Source: Hydrogenoanaerobacterium sp032017025 (GTDB lineage Bacteria > Bacillota > Clostridia > Oscillospirales > Ruminococcaceae). From it: DNA of 64,000 nt. The notes beneath the pieces were generated by a model. It did not search any database. It had not been told where the DNA came from and worked only from the letters and a program-made list of their open reading frames with translations. Of this stretch, positions 43,876-52,831 are shown piece by piece (position 1 is the first letter of the stretch; each line of letters starts with the position of its first letter). The position numbers and the translations under genes are program-made. The stretch spans positions 1 to 64,000 of the forward strand of contig NZ_DALZQO010000005.1 of NCBI RefSeq assembly GCF_032017025.1. Reading direction: 5' to 3'.

Positions 43876-43910
43876 AAAATCCCCGTGCTGCGAAAATGCA
43901 CGGGGATTTT
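43876..43910. terminator. Terminator of the cad operon
   Basis: A 13-bp perfect stem (43876-43888 with 43898-43910) with flanking A and T runs, seven bases past the cadA stop. Confidence 0.9.
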
Positions 43911-43958
43911 TTGCGCCTTAATATGGATGGGAAAGCTAATTTTGAGAGGGCCTTGCTC

Positions 43959-44588
43959 TTATTGGCGGTACAGTCGACCATCCACAATGTGTACCACGCG
44001 CTTGGCATGGCTTGCCACGTTCATGTCATGTGTAATCATAATAATGGTATGTCCCTACGCATTCAGCTGCCCGAACAGCTCCAGCACCTCGCCGCCCGTA
44101 GAGCTGTCCAGCGCGCCGGTTGGTTCGCCGGCAAGCAGAATATTCGGGCTGCCGATGAGTGCGTGCGCAATGGCAACGCGTTGCTGCTGCCCGCCCGAAA
44201 GCTCGCTGGGCTTGTGCCTGCTGCGGTCGGAAAGCCCCACCGATTCGAGATATTGTTCGCAAAGCGGCTGTGCCTGCCTGCGGGTGTAACCGCGGATAAT
44301 CAGCGGGATCATCACATCCTGCATCACTGTGTAGCTGGGGATGAGCTGATAGCGCTGAAAGATGAAGCCAATTTCTTTATTGCGTATTTTGGTGAGCTGT
44401 GAATCCTTCATCGTCTGAATCTGATTTTGATCCAAAATATATTCGCCGCAGTCGAAGGTATCCATACAGCCGATGATGCTCATCAGTGTTGATTTGCCCG
44501 AGCCCGAGGAGCCGAGAATGGCAAGAAACTCGCCCTTCTCAACAGTGAGGTTGATGTCATCCAGCACCTTGAGGTGTTCGCTACCCAT
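43959..44588 (-). pseudogene. Decayed MacB/LolD-type ABC ATPase
   Basis: The frame reads as a MacB-type ATPase: Walker A GSSGSGKST, Q-loop FQRYQLIPSYT, signature LSGGQQQR, then a Walker B written LLAGEPTGALDS, where the essential Asp of LLADEP is Gly. A TAG at 44055-44057 (GQLNA-stop) interrupts the chain before GHTIIMITHDMNVASHAKRV, which continues in the same frame to a TAA at 43959. The first 20-25 residues of a normal protein are missing because the start abuts a fragment of a membrane fusion protein. The permease half is absent. A dead remnant of an antimicrobial or peptide efflux system. Confidence 0.85.
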
Positions 44589-44589
44589 A

Positions 44590-44893
44590 AATCAGCGGTA
44601 GAGATACGAAGCAACGGGTCGCCCGCCGCCACCTTTTGCCCCGACTTTACATATACCTCCTGCTCGCTTACGCTCAGCCCCAAATCCTCCATTTTAGAGG
44701 CACTGATTTCATACTTCACCGTTTCATAAGCGATAGAGAGAGTACCTGTTTCGCTGATGCCTGCGGTGATGTCTCCGCGCGTTACCTTGCTTTCTTTCTA
44801 AGTGGATAGGGTGTTCTGTGTGTTTTTGGGCAGTGCAAAGGTGATGACGCAGGCAGCAGCCGCCAGAACAGCGGCACCGCCGATTACCAGCCC
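44590..44893 (-). pseudogene. Fragment of a MacA/HlyD-type membrane fusion protein
   Basis: Translated leftward, the region gives a membrane anchor (GLVIGGAAVLAAAACVITFA), then ST-stop-KESKVTRGDITAGISETGTLS, and EVYVKSGQKVAAGDPLLRIS, the lipoyl-like hairpin half of a membrane fusion protein. A TAG at 44798-44800 disrupts it, the beginning is lost, and at about 44590 it runs straight into the MacB remnant. So a deletion has removed the rest of macA and the start of macB. Confidence 0.78.
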
Positions 44894-45169
44894 TGCTGAT
44901 TACATATTCAAATCAGCCAAACAAAGGGATACAGTGAAAAAAGCATTTGTGGCTGTTTGCATAACCACTGACCTAAATTTACTGTACCAATGTGTTGAAA
45001 ATGTGTTGCCCACATTGTGCCAATTTGAAGAATTAGAAAAGAAAAAATGAACGACCTTAATTTTTTAGGCAAAGGCAATGCTATTGAACGTTTAATCGGT
45101 AAAAATTCTCTGTTTTAACCGAAAAATCCCCCTCTTAATTAGAGGAACATGAGAAACGAAATAAGAGCA

Positions 45170-45198
45170 TTGCAATTCGGAAAAGGCAGTGCTATAGT
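45170..45198 (+). promoter_or_regulatory. Promoter of the ROK-hydantoinase operon
   Basis: TTGCAA, 17 bases, TATAGT with TGC before the -10. The stretch 44900-45169 upstream shows no gene. Confidence 0.72.
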
Positions 45199-45212
45199 AA
45201 AAGTAAAGTTAA

Positions 45213-45250
45213 TTCGAACTCCGAAATAACGAGTTCGAGCTCCGAAATAA
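45213..45250. promoter_or_regulatory. Operator repeats before the ROK regulator
   Basis: Two 17-base direct repeats, TTCGAACTCCGAAATAA (45213-45229) and TTCGAGCTCCGAAATAA (45234-45250), differ in one base and start 21 bases apart, two helical turns. A dyad (cgaactc 45215-45221, gagttcg 45231-45237) spans them. They lie just after the predicted transcription start, fitting autorepression. Confidence 0.7.
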
Positions 45251-45302
45251 GCCCCCGGTTTTAGTGAAAAGCAGCCGGGATTACCGAAAGGATGAAAAAA
45301 GT

Positions 45303-46385
45303 TTGAAGAAAAGCGGATTGCATGATATGAAAAGACGCAACCGTCAAATAATACTCAACACCATATTGCATGAGGGGGGGATGTCGCGAACCGAGCTTGC
45401 ACAGGCAACCGAGCTTTCCCCCAGCACGGTATCGGTTCTGGTGAGTGAGTTGCTCGAAGAAGAACTGCTGGTTGAAACGGGTGTTACGATATCCACCGGA
45501 GGGCGCAGCCGTATTGAGGTTGCCATCAATCGCAATTATGGCATCATTGGTGTGGTAGAGATTGGCCGTAACGGCGCAAGCCTGCACCTTTTTGATATGG
45601 CGCTCGAAAGAATGACCGATGTGCAGCTTGCCAGCCACTACATTACCGGAAACGAACTGCTTATTGCCATTACGGCGGCGGTGTTTGAGCACTGCGGGGG
45701 CGAAAAGCTGCGCGCCGGGCGTTTAGCGGGGCTGGGCCTTTTGTTTCAGGAGGATATGCAGTCCGGTGAATTCAATGTGATGTATTCCACCTCGCTGTCC
45801 TCCGCTACCATCTCCCTGCGGGAGGCGCTCTTAACCCAGTTCCGAATTCCCGTTACGGAGGAATATACACAGGTTTATTCTATGGCCAATGCGCTTGCGC
45901 AGGCTGAAAACACCCCTGCAAAAAACAGCGCCTATATTTCTATAGGCGAGCGGGTGCTTGCCGGTATTACCTTAGAGGGGCAGCCGTTAACCCTGCGCGA
46001 AGGTGCCCGTACCGACATCACACCTTTGTTCCAAAGTATCGGTGAGAACCTGCCGAGCCTAACCGCCGCCGAAGAAATCACCATCCAAACCGAGGAGCAA
46101 ACCCTGCCCGCCCTGCGGCAGGCACAAGGGTGGCTCGCTTTGCTGGCGCAGCAGCTTGCCGTTACGGTGGCCATGCTTTGTACCCTTTTCCCGTTGGAAG
46201 CCGTGCTGCTTTCAGGAATGCCCGCACGCTGCACCGGTTTTGTAGATGTTGTCCGTGGATTGGTGACCCGCAGCCTTGCCCCCCGGGAGGCTCCTGCCAT
46301 TCAGGCGGTACAGCCCGCCGCGTGCGGGCAGGATGCCGTCATAGCGGCAAAAATTCGGCAAACGGTTCTCTGCTGCGGGGTATGA
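45303..46385 (+). CDS. ROK-like transcriptional regulator
   Basis: 360 residues: MarR-like winged helix (about 10-65, MSRTELAQATELSPSTVSVLVSELLEEELLVETG, with wing STGGRSRIEVAIN) joined to an ROK/actin-like domain. The usual ROK zinc motif (CxCGxxGC) and the DxGxT sugar-kinase motif are not visible, so the sensor domain has diverged and probably binds a non-sugar effector. Start TTG 45303, about nine bases after AAAGGATG; ATG 45327 is an alternative. Directly upstream of the operon it presumably controls, with operator repeats in front. Confidence 0.85.
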   Translation: MKKSGLHDMKRRNRQIILNTILHEGGMSRTELAQATELSPSTVSVLVSELLEEELLVETGVTISTGGRSRIEVAINRNYGIIGVVEIGRNGASLHLFDMALERMTDVQLASHYITGNELLIAITAAVFEHCGGEKLRAGRLAGLGLLFQEDMQSGEFNVMYSTSLSSATISLREALLTQFRIPVTEEYTQVYSMANALAQAENTPAKNSAYISIGERVLAGITLEGQPLTLREGARTDITPLFQSIGENLPSLTAAEEITIQTEEQTLPALRQAQGWLALLAQQLAVTVAMLCTLFPLEAVLLSGMPARCTGFVDVVRGLVTRSLAPREAPAIQAVQPAACGQDAVIAAKIRQTVLCCGV

Positions 46386-46409
46386 CCAAACAGAAGGAGG
46401 AGCCTTTTC

Positions 46410-47105
46410 ATGATTTTACACAAGCTTTTAAACGAGAACAAACTGACGTTGGTGGTGAGTTTGCCTTCCAACAATCTATCGCTTGCCGAGGCAGCGCTGG
46501 AGGGTGGCGCCCAGGCTGTCAAGGTGCATGCCAACGTGTGGCACCGCGCCAGCGGGCATACCTTTGGCACCTATGCTGAGAACAAGAACTTTTTGCGAGA
46601 TCTGATTGCGCTGTGCGGTAAAGTCCCTGTGGGGCTGGTGCCCGGTGGAGAAGAAGCCTTTGTCTCCAATGATGAACGGCTGGAACTGGAGGCGATGGGA
46701 CTGGATTTCTTTTCGGCCTACGCAAAGCACTTGCCCGCTTACATGATGGAGTCGAAGGTGCTCACCAAAATGCCCGCCATCGATTGTACTTATGACCAAA
46801 ATACGTTGGACGCGGTAAGGTTGAGTAAAATTGATGTGCTGGAATGCAGCATTCAGCCGGGCGAGGCCTATGGCACCCCGCTAAACTATGCTGACCTGCT
46901 GCGTTACACCGATATTTCTGCCAAGGCGGGTAAGCCTACCCTAATCCCCACGCAAAAAAAGATTCGGTCCGAAGAAGCTCGCCACCTGTACGAGGCCGGC
47001 TGCAAGGCTGTAATGATTGGTGCGGTAGTTATGGGCAAGGAGCCGGGAGCACAAGAGGTAAAACGGGCCTGTACCGCCTTTCGGGATGTCATCGAGTCGC
47101 TTTAA
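46410..47105 (+). CDS. Unassigned TIM-barrel-like protein
   Basis: 231 residues, cytosolic. Repeating strand-helix units and ends such as AALEGGAQAVKVHANV, CGKVPVGLVPGG and YEAGCKAVMIGAVVMG point to a ribulose-phosphate-type TIM barrel with a C-terminal phosphate-binding loop. HRASGHTFGTY and DCTYDQNTLDAVRLSKIDVLECSIQPGEAYG look like conserved active-site loops. I do not recognise the family; an epimerase, racemase or aldolase is possible. Ribosome binding site GGAGGAG. Second gene of the operon, 24 bases after the regulator. Confidence 0.75.
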   Translation: MILHKLLNENKLTLVVSLPSNNLSLAEAALEGGAQAVKVHANVWHRASGHTFGTYAENKNFLRDLIALCGKVPVGLVPGGEEAFVSNDERLELEAMGLDFFSAYAKHLPAYMMESKVLTKMPAIDCTYDQNTLDAVRLSKIDVLECSIQPGEAYGTPLNYADLLRYTDISAKAGKPTLIPTQKKIRSEEARHLYEAGCKAVMIGAVVMGKEPGAQEVKRACTAFRDVIESL

Positions 47106-47177
47106 ACTTGTCAGTAAGCCGTGCTGTGCGGTTTAAAAATAAAGGGGGAAATCCCCTAAAAAGAGGAGTAGTAGATT

Positions 47178-48496
47178 ATGCTGCAAGGTTCCCTGATTAT
47201 TGTTGCCTTTGTCGTCATAGCGGCATTTATGATGATGAAGAAAATTCCGACTTTGCTTGCGCTCCCGCTGATGGCGGTGGTTATCTGCATTATCGCCGGC
47301 GTGCCCGCTGTTGGCACCAACGCCGATGGAGCGGCTATCGGCTGGCTGCAGGCCGTGTTAGAGGCTGGTACTGTACGTATGGGCTCTGCCATTATGGCTG
47401 TAGTATTCGGCGCTTGGCTGGGCCAATTGATGAACAAAACCGGCGTTACGGAAACTATTATTAAAAAGAGCGCCGAGCTGGGCGGCGACCGCCCCCTTGT
47501 TGTTACCCTCATTATGGTGGCCGCCTGTGCGATACTATTCACCACACTGAGCGGTCTGGGCTCCATTATCATGGTAGGTTCTATTGTATTGCCAATTCTA
47601 ATTTCGGTGGGCGTACCCGCTATGAGCGCGGCATGTATTTTTTTAATGGCGTTTACCACCGGGCTTACCTTTAACATTGCCAACTGGAAGACCTTTTCGA
47701 GCATTTTCAATTTGGATATTGAGGTAATCAAAGGCTTTGAAATTTACTTGTTGGTGGCCACTGCGCTCGCTACTCTAATTCTTATTTTTGTTGAGTTTAA
47801 GAGAAACGGCGTAAAATTTGCGTTTTCTGCCCCAATTAAGACAGCCGAGGAGAATGACAGGGCAATCAAGGGCGCGCGCGGCGGATTTGCTATGATTACA
47901 CCGCTTATCCCCATTTTGCTGGTGGCTGTGTTCAAATTCCCTGTGGTTCCCGCATTTATGGTCGGCATACTCTGGATACTGCTTTTCACCGCCAAGGGTT
48001 TTTCCAAGGCGATGAACATGCTGGTGAAAACCTGCTACGACGGCATCACCGACAGCGGCCCCGCCATCATTCTGATGATCGGCATCGGTATTTTGTACCT
48101 GGCCGTAACCCACAGCATGGTAAAAGAGGTGCTCAACCCCTTCCTGCTAGCGGTAGTTCCGTCAAATCGCATCGGTTACATCCTGTTCTTTGCACTGCTC
48201 GCACCTCTTTCGCTTTACCGCGGCCCTATGAACCTGTTCGGTCTCGGTTCCGGTATTGCGGCGCTGATTATAGGGCTGGGCACGCTTTCTCCATTGGCTG
48301 TTATGGGTGCATTTCTAGCCGCTGAGCGCATTCAGGGCTGCGGTGACCCCACCAACACCCAAAACGTANNNNNNNNNNCGTATGGACTGCAAACTTTACC
48401 GAGGTAGATGTAAACGGCATCACCAAAAAGCTGCTGCCTTACCTGTGGGCCATCGCTATATTTGGCGTGGTGCTTGCCGGTGTGCTGTATTTCTAA
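47178..48496 (+). CDS. Ion-transporter (IT) superfamily permease, split by an assembly gap
   Basis: Inner-membrane permease with about eleven hydrophobic segments; the motifs TLSGLGSIIMVGSIVLPIL and GCGDPTNTQNV resemble the citrate/H+ and related IT-superfamily transporters. It probably imports the organic acid or lactam handled by the downstream enzymes. Ten N at 48369-48378 shift the frame, so a naive translation ends at 48407. Beyond the gap the correct frame continues from 48383 as WTANFTEVDVNGITKKLLPYLW to a last hydrophobic helix and TAA at 48494-48496. Removing the N and a duplicated CGTA gives one 430-residue protein. Ribosome binding site GAGGAG. Confidence 0.85.
48369..48378. other. 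Assembly gap, 10 N, probably a hidden 4-base overlap
   Basis: CGTA stands immediately left of the N run and again immediately right. Joining the flanks through this shared CGTA restores the permease frame exactly. Confidence 0.9.
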
Positions 48497-48525
48497 AAAA
48501 GTACAAACAAGCTCATCCCATACCA

Positions 48526-48560
48526 TGGAAAGGGGCGCTATGCCATGGCGTCCCTTTCCA
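48526..48560 (+). other. Intercistronic hairpin before the hydantoinase gene
   Basis: A 13-bp stem (48526-48538 with 48548-48560, one G-U pair) without a following U-tract, 85 bases upstream of the hydantoinase start. More likely an RNA-stability or processing element than a terminator. Confidence 0.6.
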
Positions 48561-48644
48561 CTTGCGATTCGGAATAATCGTTTTTAAAGGGTTGTTCGGA
48601 ATCAGAAGTGGAAGCCGGAAAACGGCATATTAAGGAGGAAAACC

Positions 48645-50795
48645 ATGAAAGTTCGTATTGGCATTGACGTTGGCGGAACTTTTACCGACGCCGTCGCCAT
48701 CAACAGTGATACCTATGAGCTGATCGGCACTGTAAAAACACCCACCACACATACCGCGCCTGAGGGCGTAGCCGCAGGCATTGTGCGGGTTTTGCATGAG
48801 GTTATGGAACAGTGCGGTATAAAACCCGCAGAGGTAATGTTTATCGCCCACGGAACGACTCAGGCAACCAATGCGCTGTTGGAGGGAGACGTAGCCAAGG
48901 TGGGCATTGTCACCCTGGGGCGTGGGCTGGAGGGCGCCAAAAGCAGGAGCGATACCAACATGGGCAGCATCGAGCTTGCAGCAGGTAAGTTTTTGTCCAC
49001 CCAAAATGAATATGCAGACACCGGCTCGGACGACTTGCTTGCTACGGTGAAGGGTGCTGTAGAGCAGCTGCTGGCTAAGGACTGTACCAGCATTGTAGCG
49101 GCAGAGGCTTTCAGCGTGGACGACCCCGCCAACGAAAATATGACGGTGCAAATCTGCACGGAAGACGGTATTCCCGGTACCGCCACCAATGATATTTCAA
49201 AGCTTTACGGGCTTAAAATACGTACCCGTACCGCTGTGGTAAACGCAAGCATCATGCCAAAAATGCTGGAGGCCGCCAACATGACCGAAAAAAGCATTCG
49301 GGATGCGGGCATCACCAGCCCACTGATGGTGATGCGCTGTGACGGCGGTGTTATGACGGTGGACGAGGTACGAGGACGCCCTATCCTCACCATTCTTTCC
49401 GGGCCGGCTGCCGGTGTGGCGGGTGCCTTGATGTATGAAAAGCTTACCGACGGCATCTTTTTTGAGGTGGGGGGAACCTCCACCGATATTTCCTGCGTTA
49501 AAGACGGCAAGGTGATGATTCAGTACGCCGAGGTGGGCGGGCACAAAACCTATCTCAACAGTTTGGATGTACGCACCGTGGGAATTGGCGGCGGCAGCAT
49601 GGTGCAGATAAAGAACGGCAGTGCTGTAGATACCGGCCCGCGTTCGGCTCACATCGCCGGGCTTGAGTACGAGGTGTATTCCGACCCCGATGCAATTCAA
49701 AACCCAAGACTTACCGCCATTCGCCCCACCCCTACCGACCCGGACTATGCATGCATTGAGTGCGACGGAGGGGTTAGGGTATCTCTTACTATGGCGGGTG
49801 CCGCAAATCTTGCAGGCTATGTAAAACCGGGGGATTACGCCTTTGGTAACATTGAGGCTGCGCGCAGGGCGTGGCGTCCCCTTGCCGAAAGCATGGGCTG
49901 CACCGTGGAGGAGGCAGCGAAAAAGGTGCTGGGCTTTGCTGCTGAAAAGAACGGAAAAATTGCCGTCCAACTGATGAAGGATTATCAGATGGATCACCGT
50001 ACCACGGTGTTTGTGGGCGGGGGAGGCGGTGCCGCCGCAGTGGTGCCTCACTTGGCAGAGACCACAGGGCATAAGCACCGTATTGCGCAAAATGCGCCGG
50101 TCATCTCCACAATTGGTGTCGCCCTTGCTATGGTACGTGACATGGTCGAGCGCACCGTAACCAACCCCACCGAGCAAGACATCATCAGCGTACGGCGCGA
50201 AGCAGAACTTAAGGCCATTCAAAGCGGAGCTGCGCCCGGAACGGTGGAGGTGAGTGTGGAGGTAGATACCCAGCGCAATTTGGTGCGGGCTGTCGCCGTG
50301 GGTGCTACGGAACTGCGCAGCAAAAACCTCATGGCCAAAAAGTTGGAGAAGGACGCGCTGCTTAAAATAGCAGCGGAAAATATGGAGACCGGCACTAAGA
50401 GTTTGGAAATTGTGGCGGAAAACGGAAGTATGCACGCCATTCAATACGACAAGGTAGTAAAAAAACTGTTTGGGTTGAGCAAAAAAATCACCCGTCCACT
50501 GCGCCTCATTGACGAGGAGGGGGTGATCCGCCTGCAGAAGAACAATGCGTGGGTGCTCGGTGCAACGGTAGAGAATTGGGAAAAGCAGGTGGCACACCTG
50601 CTTGAGGAGCTTACCGAATACAACGACGGAGGCGCCAACATGCCAAACCTCTATGTGGTGCTGGGTAAGCGGATCATTGACCTTTCGGGCTTGCAAAGTG
50701 ATACCCAGATTTATAGTTTGGGTAACGTAGAGCTGTCGGGCTGCGGCAAAAAGGAAAAACTGATTGTGGCAGCCACCAAACGGATAGACGCATAA
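48645..50795 (+). CDS. Hydantoinase/oxoprolinase family protein (HyuA-type)
   Basis: 716 residues. The N-terminal Hydant_A_N domain begins RIGIDVGGTFTDAVAIN (ATP-binding, actin/ASKHA-like), with HGTTQATNALLEG near 70-82. The central hydantoinase A domain carries GGTSTDISCV near 285 and a C-terminal domain completes the usual length. Such enzymes use ATP to open cyclic imides or amides (hydantoins, 5-oxoproline) or carboxylate ketones. The customary HyuB partner is missing, so this may be a stand-alone branch with an unknown substrate. Ribosome binding site AAGGAGG. Translated from the same operon as the permease. Confidence 0.93.
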   Translation: MKVRIGIDVGGTFTDAVAINSDTYELIGTVKTPTTHTAPEGVAAGIVRVLHEVMEQCGIKPAEVMFIAHGTTQATNALLEGDVAKVGIVTLGRGLEGAKSRSDTNMGSIELAAGKFLSTQNEYADTGSDDLLATVKGAVEQLLAKDCTSIVAAEAFSVDDPANENMTVQICTEDGIPGTATNDISKLYGLKIRTRTAVVNASIMPKMLEAANMTEKSIRDAGITSPLMVMRCDGGVMTVDEVRGRPILTILSGPAAGVAGALMYEKLTDGIFFEVGGTSTDISCVKDGKVMIQYAEVGGHKTYLNSLDVRTVGIGGGSMVQIKNGSAVDTGPRSAHIAGLEYEVYSDPDAIQNPRLTAIRPTPTDPDYACIECDGGVRVSLTMAGAANLAGYVKPGDYAFGNIEAARRAWRPLAESMGCTVEEAAKKVLGFAAEKNGKIAVQLMKDYQMDHRTTVFVGGGGGAAAVVPHLAETTGHKHRIAQNAPVISTIGVALAMVRDMVERTVTNPTEQDIISVRREAELKAIQSGAAPGTVEVSVEVDTQRNLVRAVAVGATELRSKNLMAKKLEKDALLKIAAENMETGTKSLEIVAENGSMHAIQYDKVVKKLFGLSKKITRPLRLIDEEGVIRLQKNNAWVLGATVENWEKQVAHLLEELTEYNDGGANMPNLYVVLGKRIIDLSGLQSDTQIYSLGNVELSGCGKKEKLIVAATKRIDA

Positions 50796-50817
50796 ACCGC
50801 GTAAGGAGGAAGCCGTT

Positions 50818-51375
50818 ATGCCGAAGTACACATTGCCTTTTCCCGGACGTGAGTTGGCGGAGCAAGAGCTCAGCTATGACCCCTGTTATGCGAAAATACC
50901 GCCGGAGCACCGCACACACATCGTGGAGCAAGCCTGGAATAAAGGTGCGGCAGCGGCAGAGGACGTATTTGCACGCTATGGCGGTGAGGAAGATTTTTTT
51001 GCCATTGCAGAACAAAGCGGGCTTACCTGTACCAAGCTGGAAAAAGATTATGTGGTGGGTGATCGAAGATATTTCAGCGATTACCTTTCGGGGCAGAACA
51101 AAATAAACCTTTACTTAGGGTCTATCGCATTGTGGGCCGATCAAAACGAGCTGACTTTGCAAGCGGCGGAAAATATAATTTTAAGTCATGAGTACTTTCA
51201 TTTTCTCGAATGGAACACTCTGGGGCTGACCAGCAGAGACTATAAGGTGCCCATGTTAGTGCTGGGGCCACTGAAAATTGGCAGAACCGGTGTGCGTGCC
51301 CTTTCAGAAATTGGGGCCCACGCTTTTGCGCGTACTTATTATGAACTAAAAAATAAGCGGGAGGAAAAGCAATGA
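50818..51375 (+). CDS. Unassigned HExxH-motif protein
   Basis: 185 residues, no signal peptide. LSHEYFHFLEWNTLG at about residues 122-136 is a HExxH zinc-metallopeptidase signature; SEIGAHAFARTYYE near 162-175 supplies Glu and His that could be further ligands. I do not recognise the family. A cytosolic HExxH protein tied to a hydantoinase could open an amide or be a non-peptidase hydrolase. Ribosome binding site AAGGAGG. Overlaps the next gene by ATGA, so production is coupled with the FAD oxidoreductase. Confidence 0.8.
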   Translation: MPKYTLPFPGRELAEQELSYDPCYAKIPPEHRTHIVEQAWNKGAAAAEDVFARYGGEEDFFAIAEQSGLTCTKLEKDYVVGDRRYFSDYLSGQNKINLYLGSIALWADQNELTLQAAENIILSHEYFHFLEWNTLGLTSRDYKVPMLVLGPLKIGRTGVRALSEIGAHAFARTYYELKNKREEKQ

Positions 51376-52736
51376 AACAAATGCTTTCATACGACGTAGC
51401 AATCATGGGGGGCGGGCCAGCCGGTGCTGTCGCCGCTATCGCCGCTGCCCGCGGAGGTGCTAAAACCCTACTGGTGGAACAAGGCGGCTATTTGGGTGGG
51501 GCGCTCACAGCCTGTGGCACCGGTCCGCAAATGACCTTTCATGCGGGTAAAACCCAAGTGGTGAGGGGCATTGCGGATGAGATTGTGGAGCGCTTGAAGG
51601 CGCTGGATTTTTCCCTCGGGCATATGGACGATTTTGTAGGCTACGCCAGCAGTGTAACCCCTTTTGATGCCGAGGGCATGAAGCTGGTGCTGGAAACAAT
51701 GGCCCTTGAGGCAGGGGTTACATTGCTGTACCATACCACCTATACCGGTTGCACCGTAAAAAACGGGCGCATTCAGTCGGTACAGCTTTATGCCAAAAAC
51801 GGTTTTTTTGATGTGGAGGCGCAGGTGTTTCTCGATTGTACCGCTGATGCAGATTTAGCTGCCCATGCAGGGGTACCCACCGTTTACGGGCGGGAGACCG
51901 ATCACCTTGCCCAGCCCATGACGATGAACATCAAGGTGGCAGGAGTAGACCGAGAAAAAATGATGGATTATGTGGTACAGCACCAGCAGGATATGCTGCC
52001 TACGATACCCTTTGATTGCCTGCAAAGCATTCCCCGTACCGGAATGCAGGGCGCGTATTCTCAGATAAGGCTGGCTAAAGGCCGGGGGGAATTTGATATT
52101 GACCGTGACATGGTGCTCTGCTTCGAAACCAATAACAAGGGCGAATTCATCCTGAACATGTCGCGCATCACCAAAAAGTCTGCAATAGACGCTTTCGATT
52201 TGACCGACGCTACGGTGGAGGGGCGCCGGCAGGCGCATCAAATCGTAGCATTTATGAAAAAGTATATTCCGGGCTTTGAAAACTGCCATATCCTATCCAC
52301 TGGCCCGCACATCGGCATTCGCGAGAGCCGCAAGATTGATGGCATTTACAAGCTCACCGCGGAAGACCTGCTGGGCAACCGCATGTTTTCTGATGCCATC
52401 GCAATGGGAGGTTACCCCATCGATATTCACTCGCCGGACGGCGAAAGTATGTGCCACCGTTATCTCCGCCCTGGCAGTTGGTATTCGGTACCTTACCGCT
52501 GCCTTGTAACAAGTGAGGTTGAGAACCTGATTGTGGCGGGGCGCTGCATTAGTGCCACCCATGAGGCCTGTGCGGCGGTGCGAGTTACCCCCATTGTAAT
52601 GGCTGTTGCCGAGGCAGCTGGCACGGCCGCTGCCCAAAGCGCGCTCGGCGGAACTCCTGCCAATCGGCTGGAAACAGAGCCGCTGCGGGCGGCGCTGCGC
52701 TCAAACGGAGTCTTCTTGGAAGAATATAACGAATAA
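51372..52736 (+). CDS. FAD-dependent oxidoreductase
   Basis: 454 residues. N-terminal Rossmann fold with GGGPAGAVAAIAAARGG (residues about 13-29) and LVEQGGYLGGALTACGTGP, typical of the FAD_oxidored (PF12831) group. C-terminal part VAGRCISATHEACAAVRVTPIVMAVAEAAGTAAA is the second FAD-contacting region. It probably oxidises or reduces a pathway intermediate at the end of the operon. Ribosome binding site GGGAGG; ATGA overlap with the HExxH gene. Confidence 0.92.
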   Translation: MKQMLSYDVAIMGGGPAGAVAAIAAARGGAKTLLVEQGGYLGGALTACGTGPQMTFHAGKTQVVRGIADEIVERLKALDFSLGHMDDFVGYASSVTPFDAEGMKLVLETMALEAGVTLLYHTTYTGCTVKNGRIQSVQLYAKNGFFDVEAQVFLDCTADADLAAHAGVPTVYGRETDHLAQPMTMNIKVAGVDREKMMDYVVQHQQDMLPTIPFDCLQSIPRTGMQGAYSQIRLAKGRGEFDIDRDMVLCFETNNKGEFILNMSRITKKSAIDAFDLTDATVEGRRQAHQIVAFMKKYIPGFENCHILSTGPHIGIRESRKIDGIYKLTAEDLLGNRMFSDAIAMGGYPIDIHSPDGESMCHRYLRPGSWYSVPYRCLVTSEVENLIVAGRCISATHEACAAVRVTPIVMAVAEAAGTAAAQSALGGTPANRLETEPLRAALRSNGVFLEEYNE

Positions 52737-52755
52737 TTGTATTGGATAGAAAGAC

Positions 52756-52786
52756 CCGCCCTGTCAAGAAGTTCTTAGCAGGGCGG
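52756..52786. terminator. Terminator of the hydantoinase operon
   Basis: An 8-bp GC-rich stem (52756-52763 with 52779-52786) with a 15-nt loop, 20 bases after the FAD oxidoreductase stop. The U-tract is short (ATTTAT). Confidence 0.6.
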
Positions 52787-52831
52787 ATTTATCTGTGTTT
52801 ATTTAAGCAGCATTACATCGGCGGTAAAACC

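Noticed and set aside
44802..45050. Rightward open frame of 82 codons
   Set aside because: Half lies over the MacA-type remnant on the other strand; no ribosome binding site.
48369..48496. True frameshift in the permease gene
   Set aside because: The break coincides with an N gap flanked by duplicated CGTA; an assembly artefact explains it fully.
49197..50831. Open frame of 544 codons opposite the hydantoinase gene
   Set aside because: Antisense shadow of a full-length, well-conserved protein.
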